From Flavobacteriales bacterium UBA2798 (GTDB lineage Bacteria > Bacteroidota > Bacteroidia > Flavobacteriales_D > UBA2798): a stretch of DNA of 7,996 bases. The stretch's first letter is position 1, and the number at the start of each line of letters is the position of its first letter. Under the pieces are notes generated by a model. That model was not told where the DNA came from and did no database searches. It was given only the letters and a program-made list of their open reading frames with translations. A program made the position numbers and the translations under genes. Positions 1 to 6,355 of this stretch are shown here, in pieces. The DNA is taken from positions 91,827 to 99,822 of the forward strand of contig DEHO01000076.1 in the NCBI GenBank assembly GCA_002351955.1, given 5' to 3'.

Positions 1-1
1 A

Positions 2-1015
2 TACGACTACAGCGGTAAAATGGAAAAAGAAATTGAATTCCCTGCACCCGGTACAGCAGGTGGATTTGGATGTAGAAAAGAAGAAAAAGAAATGTTCTAC
101 ACTTTTACTTCGTTTACCTATCCCACTACAGTTTACCGTTACGATATTGAAAGTGGAAAATCTGAAGTTTTCTTTAAGCCCAGTCTCAAATTCAATCCCG
201 ACGATTTCGAATCGAAACAGGTTTTCTACACCAGTAAAGACGGGTCCAAAATTCCAATGTTCATCGTGCACAAAAAAGGAATGAAGCCCGACGGTAAACG
301 TCCAACATTGTTGTATGCATATGGCGGCTTCAACGTCAGCCTTACACCTTCATTCAACGTATCGCTTATTCCTATTCTTGAAAACGATGGTATTTATGCA
401 TTAGCCAATCTGCGAGGCGGTGGAGAATACGGTGAGGAATGGCACCAGGCCGGTATGTTGGGTAAAAAACAGAATGTGTTCGACGATTTCATCGCTGCAG
501 CAGAATACCTCATTAAAGAAGGATATACCAACTCATCGAAACTTGGAATTTCCGGTGGATCGAACGGAGGATTACTGGTAGGCGCATGTATGACTCAGCG
601 TCCCGATCTTTATAAGGTTGCCTTTCCTGCTGTTGGCGTGCTTGACATGTTGCGTTATCACAAATTTACGGTAGGATTTGGTTGGATTCCCGAATACGGT
701 TCAAGTGAAGAAAGCGAATCCAGCTTTAAAAATCTTTTTGCCTATTCACCCTTGCACAACGTTAAAGAAGGGACAAACTATCCGGCTACCATGGTACTTA
801 CCGGCGATCACGACGACAGGGTTGTTCCTGCACACTCGTTTAAGTTTGCTGCAATGCTTCAGGCAAAACACAAAGGCGATAATCCCGTGCTGATCCGTAT
901 TGAAACCGATGCCGGTCATGGCGCAGGCAAACCAACCTCAAAAGTCATTGAAGAAACTGCCGACAAATGGGCCTTTTTCTTCTTCAACACCAATTCTGAA
1001 GTCATTTACAAATAA
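2..1015 (+). CDS. Prolyl oligopeptidase (S9A serine peptidase), C-terminal part, 5' truncated
   Basis: Serine peptidase that cleaves short peptides after proline. The reading frame is open to the left window edge, so the ATG at position 20 is internal and the N-terminal beta-propeller is mostly outside the window. What is visible is the end of the propeller (PGTAGGFG, then FTSFTYPTTVYRYD) followed by the whole alpha/beta-hydrolase domain. The YAYGGFN segment carries the oxyanion-hole tyrosine and is followed by LRGGGEYGEEWH. The catalytic triad is complete: Ser in GGSNGG (codon 560-562), Asp in GDHDDRVVP (first Asp of the pair, 812-814) and His in DAGHGAGKP (917-919). These match Ser554, Asp641 and His680 of pig prolyl oligopeptidase. 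The visible part is about half of a usual 680-720 residue protein. Whether it has a signal peptide cannot be seen, so cytoplasmic versus periplasmic location is open. It is separated from the next gene by a terminator and is probably its own transcription unit. Confidence 0.95.
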   Translation, partial: YDYSGKMEKEIEFPAPGTAGGFGCRKEEKEMFYTFTSFTYPTTVYRYDIESGKSEVFFKPSLKFNPDDFESKQVFYTSKDGSKIPMFIVHKKGMKPDGKRPTLLYAYGGFNVSLTPSFNVSLIPILENDGIYALANLRGGGEYGEEWHQAGMLGKKQNVFDDFIAAAEYLIKEGYTNSSKLGISGGSNGGLLVGACMTQRPDLYKVAFPAVGVLDMLRYHKFTVGFGWIPEYGSSEESESSFKNLFAYSPLHNVKEGTNYPATMVLTGDHDDRVVPAHSFKFAAMLQAKHKGDNPVLIRIETDAGHGAGKPTSKVIEETADKWAFFFFNTNSEVIYK

Positions 1016-1034
1016 CAACGGTTAACCAAATACG

Positions 1035-1066
1035 AAGCGGCGATGTAAACCATCGCCGCTTTTTTT
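1035..1066 (+). terminator. Rho-independent terminator after the prolyl oligopeptidase gene
   Basis: A perfect 11-base-pair GC-rich stem (1035-1045 pairs with 1051-1061) has a 5-base loop (TAAAC) and runs directly into seven T residues (1060-1066). It begins 20 bases after the TAA stop at 1013-1015. This is a textbook intrinsic terminator for the upstream gene and separates it from the nucleotidyltransferase operon. Confidence 0.9.
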
Positions 1067-1085
1067 GAACCTATTCAATGCTTGT

Positions 1086-1117
1086 CTTGTTATTACATTC
1101 CTGCCGAAATAGTTTTT
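1086..1117 (+). promoter_or_regulatory. Candidate Bacteroidota-type promoter for the envelope operon
   Basis: A CTTG element (1086-1089), close to the -33 TTTG consensus of Bacteroidota, is followed after 20 bases by TAGTTTTT (1110-1117). The latter matches the -7 consensus TAnnTTTG at all but the last base. The spacing is in the expected 19-21 base range. It lies after the terminator and about 80 bases before the nucleotidyltransferase start, the only place where a promoter for the four overlapping genes is expected. Both boxes are imperfect and the region is AT-rich, so a chance match is possible. The rest of the gap up to 1200 shows nothing else I can support. Confidence 0.35.
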
Positions 1118-1200
1118 CAAACCTCAGTAGTTCAAAATTCTGAGCAGGATCATTAGCACTTGTTGCTTTTAATCGGAAATTTACCAATCAAACCTATGCT

Positions 1201-2205
1201 ATGAAGATCATTGTACCAATGGCCGGACTCGGTAAAAGAATGCGTCCACACACGCTTACCGTTGCCAAACCGCTAATTCCGGTTGCCGGAAAACCTGTAG
1301 TTCAATGGCTGGTGGAAGATATCATCCGGGTTTGTGGTCAGAAGGTAGATGAGATCGCGTATGTTGTAGGTCGTTTCGGTAAAGAAAATGAAGATCGTTT
1401 GCTGAAGATAGCAGCTGACCTCGGCGCTAAGGGAAGTTTACATTATCAGGACGAACCACTTGGAACAGCTCATGCCATTTTGTGCGCTGCAGAAGCGCTT
1501 AACGGACCTGTAGTGGTTGCCTTTGCAGATACACTCTTCAGGGCTGATTTTACGCTCGATGGAAGTAAGGATGGTATAATCTGGGTAAAGAAAGTTGATG
1601 ATCCCTCTGCTTTTGGAGTGGTTAAAACAGATGCTGCCGGCACAATTACTGATTTCGTGGAAAAGCCCAAGGAATTTGTTTCCGATCTGGCTATCATCGG
1701 AATTTATTATTTCCGCGATGGAGACAATCTGAAAAAAGAGCTGCAATTCCTCATTGATAACAACATTCGTGGCAATAATGAGTTTCAGTTAACAGACGCT
1801 CTGGAAAACATGAAAAAGAAAGGCACCCGTTTTGCTGCCGGTACCGTTGAGGAATGGCTCGATTGCGGGAACAAAAACGTAACCGTTTACACCAATCAGC
1901 GTGTTCTCGAAAACAATAAAGAAAAAATGAAATTGCCTGCATCGCTCAAAAATGAAAACAGTATCGTTATTCCTCCCTGTTACATTGGCGAAAACGTGAT
2001 CCTGCGCAACAGCGTAATTGGTCCACACGTGTCGATTGGAGAAGGAAGCGTTATTGAAAGCAGTGTGATCAGCGACAGCATTCTTCAACAAAAAGTCAGC
2101 ATTCAAAACGCAAGCATTGCCCGTTCAATGATCGGAAACTTCGCCGAGTACAAAGGCAAGGCAAGTGATCTTAGCATCGGCGATTACACCCAGATAACAG
2201 CATGA
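1201..2205 (+). CDS. Sugar-phosphate nucleotidyltransferase with left-handed beta-helix tail
   Basis: Predicted to transfer a nucleotidyl group from an NTP to a sugar-1-phosphate, giving an activated sugar for envelope polysaccharide, in the cytoplasm. The 334-residue protein starts with the signature loop GLGKRMRP (9-16) followed by KPLIPVAGKP (23-32), the NTP-binding and catalytic segment of the RmlA/GalU/GlmU superfamily. Further marks are QDEPLGTAHA (83-92), a probable metal-binding Asp110 in FADT, FVEKP (152-156) and WLDCGN (219-224) with the second likely metal ligand Asp221. Residues about 255-330 hold hexapeptide-like I/V-G repeats (YIGENVIL, VIGPHVSIGEGSVI), the start of a left-handed beta-helix that usually drives oligomerisation. 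The sugar and nucleotide cannot be read from the motifs; glucose-1-phosphate with dTTP or UTP is a guess. The start needs no alternative, since MKIIVPMAGLG is the family N-terminus. The stop overlaps the next start as ATGA, suggesting translational coupling. Confidence 0.9.
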   Translation: MKIIVPMAGLGKRMRPHTLTVAKPLIPVAGKPVVQWLVEDIIRVCGQKVDEIAYVVGRFGKENEDRLLKIAADLGAKGSLHYQDEPLGTAHAILCAAEALNGPVVVAFADTLFRADFTLDGSKDGIIWVKKVDDPSAFGVVKTDAAGTITDFVEKPKEFVSDLAIIGIYYFRDGDNLKKELQFLIDNNIRGNNEFQLTDALENMKKKGTRFAAGTVEEWLDCGNKNVTVYTNQRVLENNKEKMKLPASLKNENSIVIPPCYIGENVILRNSVIGPHVSIGEGSVIESSVISDSILQQKVSIQNASIARSMIGNFAEYKGKASDLSIGDYTQITA

Positions 2206-3920
2206 GAATACTTCTTTTCGCTTTTGTCGCTCTTCAGCTTTTCGCCTGTAAAGGTCAAAAGAACGCAACCTCCCGCAACAAGGGTGGCGACAAAGACACG
2301 CTTGCCCGTATTGCGGCTCAGGCCATGCTGATTGATGGAATGACTAAAAAATCGTCCGGTGATGCTGCCGGTGCTTTGCGCGATTTTGAGGCATGCATTC
2401 ACTATTTACCCACCTGCGATGCGGCATATTACCATTTGTCGGGATTGTACATGATGCAGGGAAGAGCCGAAATGGCCATTGCAAGCGCAGATCGCGCCGC
2501 TGAACTAGATCCGAAAAACGAATGGTATTTACTGCAGGTTGCCAATATCAGTCAGAAAAACGGCGATCTGAAAAAAAGCATTTCCACCTATGAAAAACTC
2601 ATAAAACTCAATCCTGAAAAGCCCGATTATTACCTCCCCTACTCTGATGTTTTGCTGCAGTCAGGACAAGCGGACAAAGCCATTCTTGCGCTGGAAAAAC
2701 TGGAGAAACTTCGTGGTTACGACGAAGCAGTAATATTTCAAAAATTCCAGATCTATTCTTCTGCAAAAAAATACGACAAAGCCATTGCGGAAATTGAAAA
2801 AATGATCGTCGCCAATCCGTCGGAAGTCCGCAACTACGGAATTATTGCCGAGCTCTATATGGAAATTGGTCAGACCCAAAAAGCACTCGACTATTACCAT
2901 AAAATCCTGGGCATTGATCCGGATAACGGACTTGTACATCTTGCGCTCGCCGATTACCAATGGCAAAACAACAACCCCGAAGGTGCATTTCTGGAATTGA
3001 AAAAAGCATTTGAAAGCATCGATCTGGAGATCGACACCAAGATGAAAATTCTGCTGGATTATTATGATCGTCCCAACGACAAAGAGCTCACTGCACAGGC
3101 TTATGAGTTACTGGAGATTGTAATTAAAGTTCATCCCACTGAGGGGAAAGCATGGAGCATTTACGGTGATTTTCTGAATCGCGATAAAAAGCACACCGAA
3201 GCCCGGGAAAAATTCAGAAAGGCCATTGAATTTGAGCGCAACTATTTTGCCATTTGGAATCAGGTAGTCAATCTTGACGCTGTATTGAACGACACCGAAT
3301 CGCTCTTCACAGACAGCAAAGAAGCAGAGGCATTATTTCCGCAGCAACCCGGATTCTATTTTTATCACGCATTGGGTGCTTACCGTAAGGGCAAATACAA
3401 CGAAGCACTTGATGCACTCCTGGCAGGAAAAGACCTGGTGGTAGACAATGCAGCACTGCAGTTTGAGTTTTTACAATTATTGGGCGATACCTACCACAAA
3501 CTGGGCAACCACACCGAAAGCGATAATGCGTATGAGCAGGCATTAGGCATCGATCCGAACAATGCTTATTTGCTGAACAATTATGCCTATTACTTATGCG
3601 AACGTCGGGTAAAACTTGAAAAGGCAGCAGCGATGTCGAAAAAAAGCAATGAGCTGGAGCCCAATCAGAGCAATTTTCAGGATACCTATGCATGGATTCT
3701 CTTCCGGCAATCGAAATTTGCCGATGCCGAGGTCTGGATAAAAAAAGCATTAAGCAGTGGCGGGCAGGAAAGCGGCACTATTCTTGAGCATTACGGTGAT
3801 ATTCTCTTCCACACAGGCAAAACGGAGGAGGCCATAATTCAATGGAAAAAAGCAAAAGAAAAAACAGGAGCCGGCAACAATCTTGATCGCAAGATCCGGG
3901 ATAAAAAATATTATGAATAA
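2202..3920 (+). CDS. Tetratricopeptide-repeat lipoprotein
   Basis: A 572-residue protein with a lipoprotein signal: a short hydrophobic stretch (3-14) ends in LFAC with the lipidated Cys16, followed by KGQKN. The Phe at -2 is slightly unusual for a lipobox. Nearly all the remainder consists of TPR helices. About a dozen units can be picked out between residues 43 and 555, for example YYHLSGLYMMQGRAEMAI (76-93), NYGIIAELYMEIGQTQKALD (211-230), LLGDTYHKLGNHTESDNAYE (426-445) and YAWILFRQSKFADAEVWI (496-513), many ending in the typical helix-capping DP or NP. TPR arrays bind other proteins; no enzymatic domain is visible. It is expected in the periplasm or attached to the outer membrane. It overlaps the upstream gene by 4 bases and the downstream gene by 8, so it is almost certainly in one operon with them. 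A scaffold role in envelope assembly is inferred from context only; the actual partner is unknown. Confidence 0.88.
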   Translation: MRILLFAFVALQLFACKGQKNATSRNKGGDKDTLARIAAQAMLIDGMTKKSSGDAAGALRDFEACIHYLPTCDAAYYHLSGLYMMQGRAEMAIASADRAAELDPKNEWYLLQVANISQKNGDLKKSISTYEKLIKLNPEKPDYYLPYSDVLLQSGQADKAILALEKLEKLRGYDEAVIFQKFQIYSSAKKYDKAIAEIEKMIVANPSEVRNYGIIAELYMEIGQTQKALDYYHKILGIDPDNGLVHLALADYQWQNNNPEGAFLELKKAFESIDLEIDTKMKILLDYYDRPNDKELTAQAYELLEIVIKVHPTEGKAWSIYGDFLNRDKKHTEAREKFRKAIEFERNYFAIWNQVVNLDAVLNDTESLFTDSKEAEALFPQQPGFYFYHALGAYRKGKYNEALDALLAGKDLVVDNAALQFEFLQLLGDTYHKLGNHTESDNAYEQALGIDPNNAYLLNNYAYYLCERRVKLEKAAAMSKKSNELEPNQSNFQDTYAWILFRQSKFADAEVWIKKALSSGGQESGTILEHYGDILFHTGKTEEAIIQWKKAKEKTGAGNNLDRKIRDKKYYE

Positions 3921-4743
3921 AGCATTTCATAGCGTCATACTGATTCTTGCAGTTATTGTTTTGTCGGCAACAGCATGCCGAACGCAAAAAGGTTTGATTC
4001 GCGGTAAAGGAAAAGTAGAGAACCTCAGCACAAAAGCGCTGATCGACAGCATCGGCAAGCATTGCTTTTCATTTCATTATTTCAATTCACGCATTTCAAC
4101 AGAGGTGTTCATCGAAGGCGAGGGCAGTAAATCATTCAAAACCCACCTCAAAATCCGCAGCGACAGTTGTATCTGGCTCACCCTATCAGTAGCCAACATT
4201 GTGGGCGCAAGCGCATTGGTAACTGTTGATTCAGTAAAGTTCACCGACAAAATCAAAAAAGAATATTTTACCGAAGCATTCAGTTACATCAACGAAACGT
4301 TTGGTACCGAGATCGATTATCACACACTGCAGGAAGTATTAATTGGCAACCTGGTGTATTTCGACGCCGACGCCAAATACAAAACCAAAGAAGACACTGC
4401 CTATTACATCATCAGTACCGTTGGAAAACGAAAACTGAAGCGTGCATTCGAGAATGAGCGTGTGGCCAAAAAAGAACCCTTTATCTACCGCTATTACATC
4501 CTTCCAGGCACTTATCGTCCGGCGCGAATGATCATTAACGACCTTACCGATTCTACCGAACTCGATATAGAATACCTCAGTTACGAGTACGTCGATTCGC
4601 TTTTGGTTCCTGCTGAAGTGAAGATCTCTGCCAGCTCACCAAGAAAAAAAGCAGTGATTGAACTCAAATATTCGCGCACAAAAGTGAACGAATTCACAGA
4701 ATTCCCGTTTAAGATCCCCGATGGCTACAAGAACATGGAATAA
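3913..4743 (+). CDS. DUF4292 lipoprotein (possible LolB-like fold)
   Basis: A 276-residue protein of uncharacterised family DUF4292. I chose the ATG at 3913 over an in-frame ATG 30 bases upstream (3883). From 3913 the protein starts with a clean lipoprotein signal: Met-Asn-Lys, a hydrophobic stretch, then ATAC with Cys22. The longer start would put ten charged or polar residues in front of it. Starting at 3913 also gives a compact ATGAATAA overlap with the TPR stop. The mature part has alternating beta-strand-like segments, including RISTEVFIEGEGSKSFKTHL, IWLTLSVANIVGASALVTVDSVKF, then YFTEAFSYINETFGTEIDYHTLQEVLIGN and a basic C-terminal region of strands. The order of a lipid-anchored start, a curved antiparallel sheet and the 'W-S-V....G..A..T.DSVKF' segment recalls the LolA/LolB outer-membrane lipoprotein carrier fold, but this is inference. 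Its gene overlaps the EnvC-like gene by 23 bases. Confidence 0.85.
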   Translation: MNKAFHSVILILAVIVLSATACRTQKGLIRGKGKVENLSTKALIDSIGKHCFSFHYFNSRISTEVFIEGEGSKSFKTHLKIRSDSCIWLTLSVANIVGASALVTVDSVKFTDKIKKEYFTEAFSYINETFGTEIDYHTLQEVLIGNLVYFDADAKYKTKEDTAYYIISTVGKRKLKRAFENERVAKKEPFIYRYYILPGTYRPARMIINDLTDSTELDIEYLSYEYVDSLLVPAEVKISASSPRKKAVIELKYSRTKVNEFTEFPFKIPDGYKNME

Positions 4744-6085
4744 TTATCTGGTTTTGCTATTGCTTTTAGCGATTGGCGTAAATGGTGTTTCGGCCCAGAA
4801 AACGTCTGAAAAACTAACGCAACAAAAGCGGGAACTCGAGGAAAAAATCAAAAACACGAAGGAACTGATCGGTACGAAGAAGAACATTCAACGTCTTACC
4901 ATTGCCGAATTAGCCATCATCAATCAGCAGATCAATTACCGCGAAGAACTCATTCACAATATCTCATCGCAGGTACGCCGACTCAACCAGCAAATTGAAG
5001 ACAACCGTAGTGTTATCGAATCGCTGAGTGAAGATCTTATCCGGTTAAAATCGCAGTATTCACGGATGTTGTTTTACGCTTACAAACACCGCAACACCTA
5101 TCACAAACTCCTGTTTGTTTTTGCTGCAAAAGATTTCAATACCGGATTTTTGAGGGTGAAATACCTGAAGCAATTTGGCGACAGCCGTAAACGTCAGGTC
5201 GAACTCATTAACGGAACACAAACAGAACTCGAACGCCGCAACCACGATCTCGGTGAAAAGCGAAAAGAAAAAGAAGTGCTCGCCAATGAACAGGTAAAAG
5301 AAAAAGAAAATTATTCGAAGGATAAGGAAAGTCAGCAACAAATGCTTGCTCAATTGCAAAAGGAAGAAAAACAGTTAAAGCAAATTCTCGACGAGCAGGA
5401 AGAGAAAAAACGACTTCTTGCCAAGCAGATTCAAAAAGCACTGCAGGAAGAAATACGCAAGCAACAAGAGGAAGAACGTAAGCGCAAAGAAGAAGAAGAA
5501 CGCAAACGAAAAGCGCAGCAGGGAAATTCGGGTGATGTTGCTAAAAACAATGAAAAGACAAAAACCAACACCACTACCAACACCAACGGAACTACCAAGA
5601 CCAACACCAACAAGGAGAAAAATTTTGAGGGCATAACACCGGATGGAGATCCTGCATCGACCAATTTTGAAAATAACAAAGGACGACTACCCTGGCCGGT
5701 AGAACGGGGTGAGTTCACACAAGGCTTTGGAAATATTCCGCATCCAACCCTTGCAGGCATCATGCTGAGCAATAATGGCGTAGATATCGGCACACCGAAA
5801 GGATCCAGGGTGCGCTCTGTTTTTGAGGGCACAGTTACCTCTATTCTGGTCATTTCAGGTCAGGGAAAAGTGGTCATTATTTCACACGGGGCCTACCGTA
5901 CAGTCTATGCCAATTTGGGTGAAGTCTATGTAAGTAAGGGAGATAAGGTAAAAATCAAACAGGATATCGGCAGTTTACTCAGCGAGGAGGATTCGAAGAT
6001 TTCTGAGGTTCATTTTGAGATCTGGAAAATCACAGAAACCGACATGCTCAAGCAGGATCCTACGCACTGGCTCATCAAAAAATAA
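4721..6085 (+). CDS. envC: EnvC-like murein hydrolase activator (coiled coil plus degenerate M23/LytM domain)
   Basis: A 454-residue secreted protein. The signal peptide (1-25) has a hydrophobic core LVLLLLLAIGV and a VSA cleavage site before Gln26. The ATG at 4721 is the only in-frame ATG in front of it, even though it lies 23 bases inside the upstream gene. Residues 28-115 and 155-265 are long charged coiled coils (the second ends in Glu/Lys/Arg-rich EEERKRKEEEERKRK). Between them lies MLFYAYKHRNTYHKLLFVFAA, a hinge typical of this family. A Thr/Asn/Lys-rich linker (268-300) leads to the LytM domain (322-436), starting LPWPVERGEFTQGFG. Of the M23 zinc-site residues, Asp355, His389 and His431 remain, but the first His is Asn351 (NNGVD) and the first His of HxH is Glu429 (EVHFE). 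It is therefore probably not a peptidase but an EnvC-type activator of peptidoglycan amidases during daughter-cell separation. It could still be annotated as an M23 peptidase by domain search. Confidence 0.9.
   Translation: MATRTWNNYLVLLLLLAIGVNGVSAQKTSEKLTQQKRELEEKIKNTKELIGTKKNIQRLTIAELAIINQQINYREELIHNISSQVRRLNQQIEDNRSVIESLSEDLIRLKSQYSRMLFYAYKHRNTYHKLLFVFAAKDFNTGFLRVKYLKQFGDSRKRQVELINGTQTELERRNHDLGEKRKEKEVLANEQVKEKENYSKDKESQQQMLAQLQKEEKQLKQILDEQEEKKRLLAKQIQKALQEEIRKQQEEERKRKEEEERKRKAQQGNSGDVAKNNEKTKTNTTTNTNGTTKTNTNKEKNFEGITPDGDPASTNFENNKGRLPWPVERGEFTQGFGNIPHPTLAGIMLSNNGVDIGTPKGSRVRSVFEGTVTSILVISGQGKVVIISHGAYRTVYANLGEVYVSKGDKVKIKQDIGSLLSEEDSKISEVHFEIWKITETDMLKQDPTHWLIKK
5564..5613 (+). repeat. 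ACC/AAC-rich low-complexity tract encoding the Thr/Asn linker
   Basis: About 50 bases made mainly of ACC, ACT and AAC triplets, with a few AAG, encode an alternating Thr/Asn/Lys stretch between the coiled coil and the LytM domain of the EnvC-like protein. The units are imperfect, so this is a simple-sequence coding tract, not an exact tandem repeat. It keeps the reading frame. It is likely a flexible spacer whose length may vary among relatives. Confidence 0.6.
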
Positions 6086-6089
6086 GCTT

Positions 6090-6123
6090 TTCGGCTTCAC
6101 TTGTCCTGAATTGCGTACTTTTG
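6090..6123 (+). promoter_or_regulatory. Candidate promoter for tatA-gatA
   Basis: TACTTTTG at 6116-6123 matches the Bacteroidota -7 consensus TAnnTTTG at every fixed base. It sits in the 60-base gap after the EnvC-like gene, 22 bases before the tatA ATG. The -33 box is weak: the best candidate is TTCG (6090-6093) with a 22-base spacer, slightly too long. There is no intrinsic terminator between the two genes, so read-through from the upstream operon is also possible and this may be an internal, secondary promoter. Confidence 0.4.
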
Positions 6124-6145
6124 GGCGTTAATAATTCTCATTCAG

Positions 6146-6340
6146 ATGAATCTATCCATTCTTTTAGGAGTGATCGGACCCTGGCAGGTGATCCTTATTG
6201 TTGTGGTTGTTCTGCTCCTTTTCGGCGGAAAAAAAATTCCCGAACTCATGCGCGGACTTGGTCAAGGTATTCGTGAGTTTAAGGACGCTTCCAAGGGAGA
6301 AGACAAGAACACCAATACCCCGTCGAACACCGGAAATTAA
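6146..6340 (+). CDS. tatA: Sec-independent protein translocase subunit TatA
   Basis: A 64-residue protein with the full TatA plan. A short N-terminus leads into a single transmembrane helix (about 11-26, PWQVILIVVVVLLLF, with a polar Gln14 near its start). The hinge FGGKKIPEL (26-34) follows, then an amphipathic helix MRGLGQGIREFKDA (35-48) and a polar, disordered tail rich in Asn, Thr and Lys. TatA forms the variable-size pore element that, with TatC, moves folded twin-arginine proteins across the inner membrane. Length is within the usual range for small Bacteroidota TatA proteins. No tatB or tatC is in the window, so the partner TatC must be elsewhere; one TatA-type protein may serve both A and B roles, as in several bacteria. 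The gene is 60 bases after the EnvC-like gene and 15 bases before gatA. Confidence 0.95.
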   Translation: MNLSILLGVIGPWQVILIVVVVLLLFGGKKIPELMRGLGQGIREFKDASKGEDKNTNTPSNTGN

Positions 6341-6346
6341 TCCGGT
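6329..6346. repeat. Short inverted repeat across the tatA stop codon
   Basis: ACCGGA (6329-6334) and TCCGGT (6341-6346) are perfect complements around a 6-base loop that includes the tatA TAA. The stem is short and no T-run follows, so it is not an intrinsic terminator. It could form a small RNA hairpin between tatA and gatA, affecting relative stability or translation, or be chance. Confidence 0.35.
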
Positions 6347-6355
6347 CAGCTAACA

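Noticed and set aside
20..22. ATG at position 20 as the true start of the prolyl oligopeptidase
   Set aside because: The frame is open upstream to the window edge, codes YDYSGK typical of the family's propeller, and the protein would lack half its usual length.
1123..1144. CTCAG...CTGAG inverted repeat before the nucleotidyltransferase gene
   Set aside because: Only 5 base pairs with a 12-base loop; easily chance in a non-coding region.
3883..3912. Longer start for the DUF4292 gene, at an ATG 30 bases upstream
   Set aside because: It would add MIARSGIKNI in front of a complete lipoprotein signal and lengthen the overlap with the TPR gene; the ATG at 3913 fits the signal peptide and gives a compact overlap.
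5431..5853. Long open frames on the minus strand opposite the EnvC-like gene (and similar ones opposite the nucleotidyltransferase, the TPR gene and gatA)
   Set aside because: They are composition shadows of the Glu/Lys- and Thr/Asn-rich coding sequence, giving Ser/Leu/Phe-biased proteins with no recognisable domain.
6084..6097. AAGC/GCTT hairpin after the EnvC-like stop codon as a terminator
   Set aside because: The stem is only 4 base pairs and is not followed by a T-run.
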